A stretch of DNA of 64,000 nucleotides, from assembly GCF_010183535.1 (NCBI RefSeq), contig NC_071331.1:17732001-17796000 (forward strand). Reading direction: 5' to 3'. Of this stretch, positions 1-10,938 are shown in pieces. Source of the stretch: Caenorhabditis remanei. Taxonomy: Eukaryota > Nematoda > Chromadorea > Rhabditida > Rhabditidae. Each line of letters begins with the position of its first letter. Position 1 is the first letter of the stretch. Both the position numbers and the translations under genes were made by a program. The notes beneath the pieces were generated by a model, which made no database searches, was not told where the DNA came from, and saw only the letters and a program-made list of their open reading frames with translations.

Positions 1-212
1 TGTACTTACTTCAATAGCCAAGTTGAGAAAACTAGAAAAATTCAGACTGGAGGTCATTCGGTTGAGAAAACTCCATAGTTCAAAGAAAATGTGATACAAA
101 ACTTTGAAGAATTTGAAAACTTGAGAAATGGAGTTTCAAATAAGTCATTATTGGAAATAATTAATCCTATTAGGCACATTGTCTTCAGGTATACAGAAAA
201 ACTAACAGTGTC

Positions 213-745
213 GTGTGGTCTCGAAACTTTTGTCTCTGCATGAAACTGCATTTTCCCACAAACGAAAGTTCGGAAACGAATAGTTTGATTCCTCTTTTTT
301 CTTTCTCCCTCCAACAACTAGTCCTTTTTCAAGCATATAGCATTGACTTTTTTCTGTTTAACGGACGATCATATCTTAGCTTAAATCTGCCCGCAATTTT
401 TGTTTCCGTAGAGTGCTTAGCATTGATGTCCAAATTAGAGAACACTGAAACCGGCATCTACCTTTCCGGTTTTTGGCATGTTTCCGTTCGTCTTCGGGAT
501 ATTTCACTCTTGAACGGCAAACTGAAGAAGGTGTCTGTCGCACTGAAAATGAATTCTAGATCTTATTTTTCTAAGTTCAAGAATACGGAAGTGTTTCGTG
601 AGAACTATGAAACCTTTTCGTACTGTAATCTCATTAAATTATTTGCCTCCCGGGTTAGTTTTTTATTCACCTTGCTATAAGTTCGAGCAATAATCGTATC
701 TTCTGGTAACATTCCTAATCTCAATTATTTCAGAGGCTCTTGACG
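213..745 (+). other. Upstream region of the methyltransferase gene
   Basis: This stretch is AT-rich and ends in ATTATTTCAG (to 733), a probable SL1 trans-splice acceptor 13 bp before the start codon. A 155-codon open frame (213-680) has no recognisable motif and no splice link to the downstream gene, so I treat the segment as promoter/outron. Bases 1-212 also show nothing supportable. Confidence 0.5.
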
Positions 746-1978
746 ATGATGCGTCGGGGCGGTGCTGCCACATTCTTCGCCGTTCTATCCGTATCACTTC
801 TCTTATACATCAGTTACAGTAGTCTGAATACCAGTACAACATCGTTCCGACTACGAGACTCAGCAGTTGATAAAGTTGCAAAGAACTATAGTGCATGGCA
901 TGATTGTTTGAAGAAAAACATATCGATTTATGATGGGAACCCGGACGGGGTGAGTCCTTTTTTGGTTTTTTGGACTCAAGTGTTACATGTTTCAGCTCTG
1001 GGGAAATCTGTGGAGAGGAATCAAGCTGTGTGAAGTTATTCCAGAAATGAAGGGACTTTTTATTGGAGATTACCCAAATTCTGATGAGACAAAAAGGCAC
1101 ATTGTACCAAAAATGGTAAGTTGCAAATGGAAAACTTCGTAATTGTTTTATAATTTCCAGCAACTACCAAGTGTTATTGTCACTCTTGGAATCGGTCATG
1201 ACACTGGTGCTGAGGAGAAACTTATCAAGGGTCTCCCACATGGCTCCGAGTTCTTCGGTGCTGATCCGATGCATGAGATCAACGAAAACCTTTACACAAA
1301 ACTTCCTGGCAAATATTTTCCATTTGCAGTCGCAGATGCCGCCGGACTCGCAGAAGCGAATGTTCTTATCAACAGTAAGTAATTCTCCTCTGTTCCTCCT
1401 TCTCCAGATTCTCGAATTCCAGATGTTTTTTCAGCCTCGTATACCACGAAAACTGTTGTTACTCTTGATATTATCTATTTCTTGAAGAATTTGGTAAAAA
1501 GAACTGTAAGTTGAATACAATCTTCAAGCTTCAAACAGCACCGACTAAGTTTTAATTTTTTTGGCCAATTAAAGATTCTTAGGTTATCGATGCTATTTCA
1601 GTTCATCGACAATATTTGGATTGACGGAGAAGGTGCAGAGTATGGATTGTTTGATCATTTCTTCAATGATGGGAAGTTTGATGAAAACGGAATCACTTTC
1701 TGTCAATTCAACATTGAGGTATCTCGCAATTGAAATAAAGTATGATGACATTTTAATTTAATTTTAGATTCACAAGCCAGACAATCTCCAGAAGAAACTC
1801 TTCCACGACTTCATTTTCCAGTTGCTGAAAGACAGAAGATATGCCATTTACAGGTAAGTATAAGTTGATTTTCGAATCTATAAGCAAGAATATTTCCAGA
1901 CCAGTCCAAGGACACCACATGCGATTGTTCATGGTCAACTTCGCAAATGAGGAATGCGTTTATAAGTACATTCTATAG
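746..1978 (+). CDS. FkbM-type methyltransferase, nematode family, type II membrane protein
   Basis: Seven exons in consistent phase: 746-949, 996-1115, 1161-1374, 1435-1505, 1602-1718, 1768-1853, 1900-1978, encoding 296 aa. Residues about 7-23 form one hydrophobic segment after a basic start, so a signal anchor with a lumenal catalytic domain is likely. LGIGHD (about residues 117-122) resembles the SAM-binding glycine motif, and IDGEGAE (about 210-216) is the acidic motif typical of Methyltransf_21/FkbM proteins; the C-terminus FANEECVYKYIL is also family-like. Known FkbM enzymes O-methylate sugars or small molecules; the nematode substrate is unknown. I chose ATG 746 because a TTTCAG acceptor ends at 733, consistent with trans-splicing. 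Family call is solid; exact orthologue not assigned. Confidence 0.87.
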
Positions 1979-2410
1979 GTTTTATTTTCAATTCATATGG
2001 GTTTCACGATCTCTTCGTGCATATTATACTGTTGTTTCTTGTTTTTTGGTGGTTTCGATGCGAATTTTTCCTCTTTTCATTTTGATAACTTTAAATTTCT
2101 TTGTAAAATAACCGGCGAGTTTCAGGGTTGGAAGTTGAGAAAGATACAAGATGTTGACATTCTAAAAATCATGAAAATGAACAACAGGATTCAATTTTCC
2201 TAGATAAATTGAATTTATTATGTATTTCTTTTTTTCAAAAAATTGTATAAACAAAAAGAAAAACTGTCTTATAAAAATTTCAAATTTGTGCGTGAAAATG
2301 TGTTAACGTGGCTTGTATGGCCTGTGCTCGAGCCAGTCAGATATTGTCTCTTAAATGCTAACTTGACCTCTCCTGCTTCAGAACATGCGAGGCGATACTC
2401 AAAAAATCAT

Positions 2411-2734
2411 CAGACTTGCAAGATTCCGGGCCGGCCCGCCGGCCCGGCCCGGATTTGAATTTTTGAACTTTTTCCACTACAATTTTTTGTCGAAAAATTT
2501 ATTTTCTGAACATTTTTCTTATTTTTCCTCAAGTATATTTTTCAACAACCTTCGAAACCTACAAAAAGTTGTTCTTAAGAAATATTTTTCAAAAAATAAT
2601 CGGGAAATTTTCTAAAAAAAAATTTGAATTTTTTCAGGACTGAACTTCCGGGCCGACCGGGCCGGACCGGGCCGCGGACCGGGCCTTAGAAATTTTACTT
2701 CCGGCCCGGCCCGGCCCGGCCCGTTGCAAGTCTG
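2411..2734. mobile_element. hAT-type MITE, family A copy 1 (GC-rich ends)
   Basis: The element starts CAGACTTGCAA and ends TTGCAAGTCTG, an 11-bp perfect terminal inverted repeat. It is flanked by the exact 8-bp direct repeat AAAATCAT (2403-2410 and 2735-2742), the duplication length of the hAT superfamily. Just inside the ends lie runs of GGCCCGGCC, while the centre is very AT-rich with no coding potential. A second copy in opposite orientation lies at 25644-25910. It falls between the convergent methyltransferase and F-box genes. Confidence 0.9.
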
Positions 2735-2883
2735 AAAATCATAGTAGTCCAAAGATGATCAATATGGGGTTCATTTCGATGCGCGCAGTGTCAGGAATAC
2801 AATTATCATAACCATTTCCGACTGAAACAGATTTATTGATAACATTAAAACAGGTGTGCAGTAAAAACAGACAATTATTAGTA

Positions 2884-3974
2884 TTAATTAGTGTTTCCCT
2901 TTGAATCCGGCCAGACACCAAATTGAACTATGCCTACGTGTCGATAATAATCAAACGAAGCGACGACACCATCATTCCGAGTAATAAGTAGATGACCAAA
3001 AGTTGGATATTCAATATTTGATCTGAAAATCACAATTATTTGCCTTCCAGCGGAGTGCCTTCCCAACTTACCTATATGTTCTTTTTCCTGCCATCCGAGT
3101 GTAAGTCAACCCATCAAGATCTCTAAGTACGTCTTCCAAATTAAAGTCCCAAACACGTAATCTGAGATACTTGAGTCGTCGGAACCCATCAATAGCCCAG
3201 TGTTGGAGGATCCGTTTGAGTCCAGTGCCAGTTAAACGATTACCCATTAAAACTAGCTCCACACAGTCCATGTCAAGTAGATCATCGAGAGTAATCGATA
3301 ATTTCGAGCCTACAATCAGTGAGTCAATTGATTTCAGGTGTTTTGCAATTGGAAAGTTGTGAGAAAATCCCTCGATTCTCAATACTTTTGCAGGGTGATT
3401 TTCCAAAATAAAATGAGATTCTTTTTCACTTAATTGATGATATATGACGAGTTCATAATCATTCTCTTGTCTCTCCTTGAGTATATCCAGAAGTCTCATT
3501 GTACCCCGGGTTACTATAATTGTAGTCACATTTTTAATGCCAAATAGATCTGATAGATACTCCATTATTGATTGCATTCTTTTTACTTTATCGTCCCAAT
3601 AAGTGTTCCAGCCATGGTGTTTCCTCGAACGATCGATGGGTACTAGGTGACCATCGATCTTTACCCATTCAGCAGTTTCAGACGTTCCTGCTACGACTTC
3701 AACCTCATGGTAATTGCCGTCCGGTGTCGCAAGTTGTACCCTTAAATCTATCCCGTCCATTTTAAGTCTGAGGGTATCTGATTTATCTCGGAAGGTTTTG
3801 ACAAGATGGTACATTTTACGGGAGCATAATGAGATGGGGATTCTGAAAACTTGGAAGAATTGGATTGGATAAGGAAGGGAGAAAATTTTTAACTTACACT
3901 GTCTCAACATCAATTATTCTGAGAATCTTCATCAAAACGAGGATTGGGAGTTTGAGAATCGGAAGAGCTGACAT
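2884..3974 (-). CDS. F-box protein with FBA_2-like domain (FBXB-type)
   Basis: Three exons on the minus strand: 3974-3898, 3842-3072, 3022-2884, encoding 328 aa. The start follows a TTTCCAG acceptor immediately, so trans-splicing is likely. The longest open frame begins at 3913, but it reads through a 55-nt intron (3897-3843, GTAAGT...TTTCAG). Removing that intron restores a clear F-box: LPILKLPILVLMKIL, then ISLCSRKMYHLVK (about residues 4-45). Residues about 195-240 (SLIVGSKLSITLDDLLDMD, VELVLMGNRLTG) match the FBA_2 pattern of C. elegans fbxb proteins. F-box proteins link substrates to SKP1-cullin ubiquitin ligases; the C-terminal domain would bind the target. A TTTATT (AATAAA on the gene strand) at 2832-2837 is a likely polyA signal. 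Confidence 0.88.
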
Positions 3975-5073
3975 CTGGAAATATCAGGATGGATAGGATT
4001 AGAAGAAATTGAACAGCGGGTGAGAAGACAGCGCAATAAACAGAGGAGTTCACAGACTACCGTGTATATCGTCTCACACTCTCACTTTCTTTTGATTGTG
4101 CTTATTTTTCTCATGAGATCCCTAAGAATCTAGGTTTACAAGGTATCAGATTTCACCTCTGAAATTCTGAGATTGAGAAGTTTAAAATGAGCCCACACAT
4201 TGCCCATATTCTGACAACTTTGATTTTTCAGTCGTGGGCGTCGCGGTTTTTTACAGCATTGTCGAAATGAGTACAGGCGTGAGGTGGGGCTCATTTCAAA
4301 TTGATTGATGTTAAAAAAAAGTTGAATCTGATGGGAGCTTTCTATTTTCGGTAGTCTGATTGTGAGGGATACGGTTTATTGAATTATGCTAGCGCCAATC
4401 GTGAGGAGACTCGTGGGGCGAGGAGTTTTTGGAGGAAAATTTGAAAATAAAGGTTTATTTCCGGGTTTTCATCCAGAATCGTGATTACTCTGGTTGAGGA
4501 TATTGATCCAGTCGAGATTCTAGATGGACTTGAAAATCAATTGGCGAGAGAGGATACGAAAAAAAAAACGCTGATGTTCTAACATAAACGAGCAGGATAG
4601 ACGACTTACACGAATATTCATTGATTCTGCACAGAGATGTGTCTGTCCCTTCGCGCATAGGTTGCCTTCTGGCAAAGACAATATTGAACAATTGAATTAT
4701 CTCATCTGTGGCCCGTCAGAAAATTCCATATAAGACAGGCCAAATTTGAAAATTTTATTTTTTGCCCAACGAAGTCAAATATTTTTGAAATTTTGAGCAA
4801 TATTCTCAGAAAATGCAAATCTGAAATAGCTTGAAGGTTTATCGGAAGTTCTTGACCGATTTCCACAGTTGTTCAAGATATTAGAAGACGATTGTGTTTC
4901 CTCCAGAAAAATATTGAAATGGATTGAACAAAAAGTATTTGGGGCATTTTTTGAATTTACGTGACTTTTTGTTCGTTATTCAGAATCCATTTCAACATTT
5001 TTTCTGGTGGTGTGAGTTGGTTTTCTAAATGATTCTGGCCGTCAGATGCTAATAGTAAGATAAAGGTGAGGAT
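3975..5073. other. Intergenic stretch, no gene seen
   Basis: No coding evidence. Two short inverted segments, AAATGAGCCCACAC (near 4185-4198) and GTGGGGCTCATTT (4284-4296), could form a hairpin and may be an old MITE relic, but no target-site duplication is visible. Confidence 0.4.
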
Positions 5074-5190
5074 CAGAGCTGTGCGGAATTCCTTCCTTCG
5101 ACTTCCTTCTTCCTTCATCCGGGCCTTTTTTAACTTCCTTCTTCCTTCTTCCTTCTCCCTTTTCAAAAATTTTACTTCTGCACAGCTCTA
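5074..5190. mobile_element. hAT-type MITE, family B
   Basis: The element begins CAGAGCTGTGC and ends GCACAGCTCTA (10 of 11 terminal bases complementary) and is flanked by the exact 8-bp direct repeat GTGAGGAT (5066-5073 and 5191-5198). The inside is mostly a CTTCCTT-type pyrimidine microsatellite. The bases GTGCGGAA just inside the left end recur in family C at 56280. The 8-bp duplication supports hAT-like transposition. Confidence 0.85.
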
Positions 5191-5357
5191 GTGAGGATCA
5201 TAAATTTCAGATGATTTCAGAAGTCATTTATTGTGAAATGTATTTACGAGTTGATTCTTTCTGTATTTTAGAGAAAACTGAAAGTTTAAAGTTTCGTAAG
5301 GCTTTTCTAGACTGTGAAGCAAAATTTTTGTCAAGAATTGCAATTTTTATTCTCTAT

Positions 5358-5396
5358 TTCGCAAATGAGGAATGTGTTCATAACTACATTACCTAG
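5358..5396 (+). pseudogene. Relic of the FkbM methyltransferase last exon
   Basis: Thirty-three of 39 bases match the final coding bases of the methyltransferase gene (1940-1978), including the stop codon; it translates as FANEECVHNYIT-stop. It has the same strand as the intact gene 3.4 kb upstream. I could not find the other exons nearby, so this looks like the remnant of a tandem duplicate. Confidence 0.7.
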
Positions 5397-5606
5397 ATGC
5401 CAAGTGTTTTTTTTCTGTTGTTATTTGTTTACGTAATAATTCGATTTAATAATAAAAACATAAAATAAACATGTTTCGAGAAGTTTTCCCTAGAGTATAC
5501 TTGTTAATCATCTTTTTTGTCTGTAAACATATCAATTAATACAAAATCGATTGTGCTCATTCATTCACTGATAAGAAAAATGTACACACTATTTCAGTTA
5601 TACACA

Positions 5607-6132
5607 ATGAACTTCTCAGTTCTATTCGTCTTTTTCGTTGGAGGTAAGTTGTTTCGTTTTATTATTTTTATGAAGTTTTTGGTTTTTGAAAGTCATAGCT
5701 GTTGAATTTCAGCCTCTCTTCTGTCAATTGTGGCACCGGCTGTCCCGACAGCTTCCATTTCTGCTCACGTCTTAGACATTTCCGGCGGACATCCAGCTGC
5801 TGGAATCCAGATTTTGGCTTTTATTCAACAGAATGATGCATGGACTAAGATTGGAGCCGAGTGAGTGGAAATAAATATTTCATTGAAAATCAATTCTTGT
5901 TTTCAGGTTCACACAAGATAATGGACGAGTCGATTGGGTCTCCCCTGACTTTGCCCTGATTGCTGGTACCTATCGTCTCGTCTACTTGACTCAACCATTC
6001 TACAAAAACAAGGGAATCGACAGTTTCTATCCATACGTAGAAGTTGTCTTCCAGATTAATGACCCAACTCAACATTATCATGTTCCATTGACACTGAGCC
6101 CATGGGGTTATTCGACATACCGTGGATCTTAA
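5607..6132 (+). CDS. 5-hydroxyisourate hydrolase (transthyretin-like), secreted
   Basis: Three exons, 5607-5643, 5713-5860, 5907-6132, encoding 136 aa. HIU hydrolase converts 5-hydroxyisourate to OHCU in uric-acid breakdown. The diagnostic features are present: HVLD with His31, NGRVD with Arg69, His120 in HVPLTLSPWGY, and the C-terminal YRGS tetrapeptide that separates true HIUases from transthyretin and nematode TTR-52-like proteins. Residues 1-20 are hydrophobic and read as a signal peptide, so this form is probably secreted or compartmentalised rather than cytosolic. The next gene on the same strand starts 221 bp downstream but has its own TATA box, so an operon is not required. Confidence 0.92.
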
Positions 6133-6315
6133 TCTAGTTATTTTCTTTTCACCCTGTCATCTAGATGTTTCTTCCTATAAAACCGATCACTATATACAAG
6201 TTATAACACAATTGAATCGGTAGAGAGACATCGTTACTTTTCTCTTCTTTTTTTCATATCGGAGAATGAAGAATTCTTCTGGATGATGAGATCCGGTATC
6301 CGAATCGTGGGAGAG

Positions 6316-6323
6316 TATAAAAG
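6316..6323 (+). promoter_or_regulatory. TATA box of the EF-hand gene
   Basis: TATAAAAG lies 30 bp before ATG 6353. This predicts transcription initiation a few bases before the start codon and a very short 5' UTR without trans-splicing. Confidence 0.6.
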
Positions 6324-6352
6324 AGAAGTTTTACCAGGGGTCCGAGTGTACA

Positions 6353-7199
6353 ATGCGTCGTCTTCTACCTTTTCTACTGCTTCCACTGGTATTATGCCAG
6401 ATTACTCCAGTCCCAAAAATGGATATTACTCCGATTCCGATTGATAAGACGGATCCGAATGTCAAAGGTTTGTATCGAGGAGGAGAACGGCATCGTGCCA
6501 CTCCCTCGTCAGTTAGCTAGAATCGTTTGACGAATGATTTTGCATTATGATGATAGCAAATTGATTGCTACTACCCCATCAATCACCAAAGTAATGTGGT
6601 CAAGAACTTTAGAACATAGATCACACGAATTCTATAGGTCACGTTTGATCTATTTGATCTATTGATCTGAAGAGAAATGTTTATTCCAGAATTTCAACGA
6701 ATCGACTCTAACAAGGATGGACAACTCACGTTCACCGAGTTCTTATTGTCAGACCGCCCGTTTCTAGAGCATCAATCGAGGCGATTCCATGGATTTGATG
6801 GGAATGGTAAGTGGAACATTGAAAATGGAAGGTCCCGAATTTCTGTATTTTTAGGTGATGGTGTCGTAACTAAGAAAGAGTTCGAGGATTACTTCAAGAA
6901 GCTTGAGAAACATAAGAGAAGAAGTGACATGTTCTTCAATAAATTTGTGAGTTCTGTTGCGAGCCCGATGCTGACGTTTCACGTTTGATAAGGGCAAGGC
7001 ACCTCAAATCATGAGAGAAAATTCTCAAAACTTTAACTATTTCTGCACCGTTCAAATGTTTCATTACTTTCAGAACCGCGACCGCCGTGATCCCTTTCAG
7101 GCGTCATTCTTTGATTCGTTCCCGAAGAATCCGCAAGGTGAAGAGGGTTCTCGTGAACTCTCCGGACCCCTTCATAACCCATCAATGGTCCTTCTTTGA
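6353..7199 (+). CDS. Secreted two-EF-hand calcium-binding protein
   Basis: Four exons, 6353-6467, 6690-6806, 6855-6946, 7074-7199, encoding 149 aa. Residues 1-16 are a signal peptide (MRRLLPFLLLPLVLCQ). Two canonical 12-residue EF loops follow: DSNKDGQLTFTE (44-55) and DGNGDGVVTKKE (75-86), both with Asp at positions 1 and 5 and Glu at 12, so both should bind calcium. An intron splits the second loop. The basic C-terminal tail (HKRRSDMFF... to a Gly/Pro-rich end) has no recognised domain. AATAAA at 7337-7342 is a likely polyA signal. Specific function unknown; nematodes have several such secreted EF-hand proteins. Confidence 0.88.
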
Positions 7200-7342
7200 A
7201 TTCTTTTATTGATTGAATCAATTCCTTTTCTGTTAGTGAAATGTCAAAAACTTATAAACTGATCCCCCTTTTTCTGTCAGATCTGTTGTCTATTTCTGTG
7301 TTTCTTCGATTGGAACTCACGAACAAACAAAACCGTAATAAA

Positions 7343-10107
7343 GTGTTTCTAATATTGTATTCGGGTCTTCATAGTTTCGAAATGATCGTAGATCATCACA
7401 AATTCAGCAAACGAATCACTAACAAATACCAATGTACTATTTGCATCAAATGAGAGAAAAAATATATTTCTTTTTTGCGCGGGTCAACCCGAATCGTCAT
7501 GTATCTATTGTCTCTCCCTTCTCCTGCGACATCTTCTCGATTTCTTTCTCTTTTTTTCATTTTATTTTCATTCTCGACTTGCAATCCATCCGTTATCATC
7601 TTTCCGTGACGTCAGTGATACGAATCTTTGGTTTTCTCATCATCTTCTTCTTTTTTATTCTCCACGAACACAACCAATTGATCTAAGAAACAATCAACCA
7701 ATTTGGGAAGCGGAAACTGTAAATCATATGATCTCTTGTCTCTTTACCCAGAAAAAAGAAAAAGAACTGATTCGATTATCCGAACAAAAAGTTTATGACA
7801 CCCGTTTTTGGAAGAAGGTAATTAGTTCACATGAGTGGTCTTGTGAGGTGTTCTGGAATTTCAGAGAGAGTGGACTTGGGTATAGGTTTAGGTACTGTAG
7901 CTGGGAGTACTCGGGCGAGATCAAACTAGAAACTTCAAGAGGATCGGTAACGGTTTGTATAATTAGATTGGTTTCACTACTTGCAACAGTTTTGGAGAAT
8001 AGTCAACAATTGTTTAGTTTGTTTTTAAAAGTTTCTTTCAAAACTTCAATATTCTTCTGGAATGTCACAACTTCCTCAAAAGCCCAGACTATTACAACCT
8101 CTTTCATAATTTACGATGGCAACTGGAAACTGTAGTTTAGTCTGTGTACACCTCTTTCGTTGATCTATCGATACTTCCTTATGGACCTCCCTCAATCAAA
8201 ACATTTGTTTGTCTTATCAAAAATCACAACGAGTTTTTTTTGCTGAAAAGTTCAATGAAGTTTTGGCTGGGTTACGATCCCAGAAGTCTTTCGAGAGTTT
8301 CAGTACAGTCTCAATTCGAAAGTTTGTTAGTTTGATCATGTGTTTTGGGAGTTGGCGGTCTCTGGAAACGGAAAGTATGCCCAATATATTACCTAGTCTT
8401 GCTCATAATTCTGGCCATAAATACGTTCAACCACCACTTTACGCAACTCAAGGAAACCTTGTGAAGCTTCATCTACAGTATAAAACCTATCGTCCGAACG
8501 CAATTAATTCAGAATCCTAATCTCAGATCTCATCACTTCCCCTCTGCTCATTAGCGCCAACAATCTTTGCCAAAGCCTAACGACTTCCGCTATAATAGGA
8601 TCCATCCCTTCAATTTCCTCTAGATTGCCCTGGTTTACTTTTTGATCTTTCTCCTCCATCCTACTCATCTTCCTTTCTTGCCATTTATTACCCCACCCTC
8701 TTCACATTTGCATTTTCATCGCCTTCTCCTTTCCGACGTGTTCAATACACAATTGCCACCTCCCCACCCACGCATTCCGAGAAAAAACTCTTGAAAACCC
8801 TCTTTTCGGGGGAAGTGAAATCGTAATGGCAAACCGTACGGGACAAAAGTTTCATAACTTATTATAAGTATTTATGTCTGAAAAAAAACCGATTGAGGGG
8901 AGACGGTCAATCAAAACCTTCAACCCAATATAGACAACAAACATATTCGGGTTGTGTGGTAAGATGGGAATTCCAGTGTTGACCAAAAAAGAAAACGGAA
9001 GATGGTCATAGACACCAGGTGGTCGAACAAAGACACTTTGGATGCAGATATTATGACCTGTCAAAGAGAAGAAAGGGGCTGCAAAACGAGTGGTCTGGGA
9101 TTAGAATAGGGATGTGTGAAAGATTAATGTGATTTGGAAAAGAACAACGGATAGGTTTGATAGACAATTTTAGTTGGAACAAGGATTTGGGTGAAGGATA
9201 CACAAAAGGTTATTGTCTTTTTGACCAGGACTCACCCAGTGGGATTCGCTTATAAAGAGAAAGATTGTTGGAGAAAAAGTAGAATGCTTGGTACCGATTT
9301 TGAAATAGATATGGCTGTTCATCTTCATGAAAATTCGGCTCACCTACATGATAATTCATCTAACAAATCATTGTCCTCATTTCGAAAGTATCTTTCTCAT
9401 TCATTTCGAAATCCAACCCATTACAATTCTACTATCAAATGAAATCAACAGATCATGTCCATCCCCTTCTTCTCTTTCCATCTCATACTAAGTTTTTTTC
9501 GATATCCCTCATCGTTCGATCAACTTCTTTTTCTCTCACCATTTCCGACTAAAGAAATGGAGAAAAAGATTTCTATATGACGACCTAAACACATATATAC
9601 TCAAGGCTAATCATGATCTCTCTACGTCCATAAAATGGCAAATCTTGTGGGTCTGAGAAGTGACTTCTGTCTAGAAGGTTTAGCTAGAATGTGGTAATGA
9701 CCATTACTTGTAGCCTCATAGTCATAAGACGTCAGAATTGTTTAGATGACGTTCTTCTTCTGATTCAGGGGATGAAATAGTTACTTGGGCCAGTCTGCCC
9801 TTTCATCATCATCACCTTATCACATTTGTAGTGAACGGAATTTTTGTTGATTTTGATCTAACTAGAAGTGTGTATATACCTACGTAGACAAGTTATCGGT
9901 AAACAATATCATGAAAAACATTTCTGGAAACCTGAAATCTGGATTCATATAGTTGCCGATTTCTCGAAGAATGCAAAAACGCCTTGACCTAATTTGTTGT
10001 TGTCTTTCGCTTTGGCTGAAAATGTTTTTTAGTATTTGAGAGATTAAAGTTTACGTCATCAATTAAAGACGTAGTTAAAAAGAAACAAAAAACAACATAT
10101 TTTCTTA
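7343..10107. other. Non-coding stretch between EF-hand and PTR genes, part 1
   Basis: Open frames here (such as 7728-8135 and 8209-8520) show no domain, no splice signals in phase and no codon periodicity I can see. The DNA is pyrimidine-rich in places. It is probably distal upstream regulatory DNA; I see no RNA gene. Confidence 0.45.
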
Positions 10108-10935
10108 CTAGGGAAGGCCCTCGACTCGGTCTGGAGTTATGGGACGTGACCTATATCATTGGAAAGCTGAAATCACGCTGATTCCAAATATGTATTCAGT
10201 TTTTGCCCTCGAGGCCTGGTATTCGAGAAAAACGAGGTCAAAGTTTGGACCCTCTGACAAGTCATTACCTTTCCGACGTGTGGAAAATATCGGCAGCGTG
10301 GTGTAGGTGGTAGTGAGGGGGCATGGCATGGGGAGGGTTTGGGTTCGGTTCCCGTTCACGCCAAATTTTTTTTGCATTTTTTTCAATCAGCTTTTATGAT
10401 TCTCTAACCAGGTCTGCCACACTTTTTCAAGATTTGGATTATGATTTATTGATTTTCATGTAAATGTAAACAATTTGAAACAAAAATCCGAGAAAATTTA
10501 TCCGAGTACTTCATCACTTTTGGACCATCAAGTGATGGACAAATTTTTGAAAAATTATTTTTCTCAAAATTAGTTATTTTTACATGAAAATCAATAAAAC
10601 ATAGTCCAAATCTTGAAAAAGTGTGGCAGACCTGGTTAGAGAATCATAAAAGCTGATTGAAAAAAATGCAAAAAAAATTTGGCGTGAACGGGAACCGAAC
10701 CCAAACCCTCCCCATGCCATGCCCCCTCACTACCACCTACACCACGCTGCCGATATTTTTCACACGTCGGAAAGGTAATGACTTGTCAGAGGGTCCAAAC
10801 TTTGACCTCGTTTTTCTCGAATACCAGGCCTCGAGGGCAAAAACTGAATATATATTTGGAATCAGCGTTTTCTCAGCTTTCCAATGATATTGGTCACGTC
10901 CCATAACTCCAGACCGAGTCGAGGGCCTTCCCTAG
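10108..10935. mobile_element. Fold-back element with ~355-bp inverted arms and TTA duplication
   Basis: The left arm (10108 to about 10465) and right arm (about 10579 to 10935) are near-perfect inverted copies around a 113-bp AT-rich centre. The ends are CTAGGGAAGGCCC, flanked by TTA on both sides (10105-10107 and 10936-10938). A 3-bp TTA duplication is typical of PIF/Harbinger elements, although a TA-type Tc1/mariner relation cannot be excluded. Each arm contains a tRNA-like segment and a 76-codon open frame; the frame is only a translation of the repeat. A smaller TTA-flanked element with a related terminus lies at 29744-30178. Confidence 0.88.
10291..10362 (+). repeat. tRNA-like segment in the left fold-back arm
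   Basis: GTGGTGTAGGTGGTAG resembles a tRNA A box/D-arm, and GGGTTCGGTTCCC about 40 bp later resembles the T-arm with its B box. The acceptor ends do not pair, so it is not a working tRNA. An inverted copy lies in the right arm at about 10681-10752. It suggests a captured tRNA or tRNA-derived sequence carrying an internal Pol III promoter. Confidence 0.6.
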
Positions 10936-10938
10936 TTA

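Noticed and set aside
213..680. 155-codon open frame before the methyltransferase
   Set aside because: No domain, and no in-phase splice to the next exon; the downstream gene has its own start after a trans-splice acceptor.
7728..8520. 135- and 103-codon plus frames
   Set aside because: No motif, no periodic coding signal and no exon partners.
10156..10887. Two identical 76-codon frames on opposite strands
   Set aside because: They are the two arms of the fold-back element; the peptide is a translation of a tRNA-like repeat.
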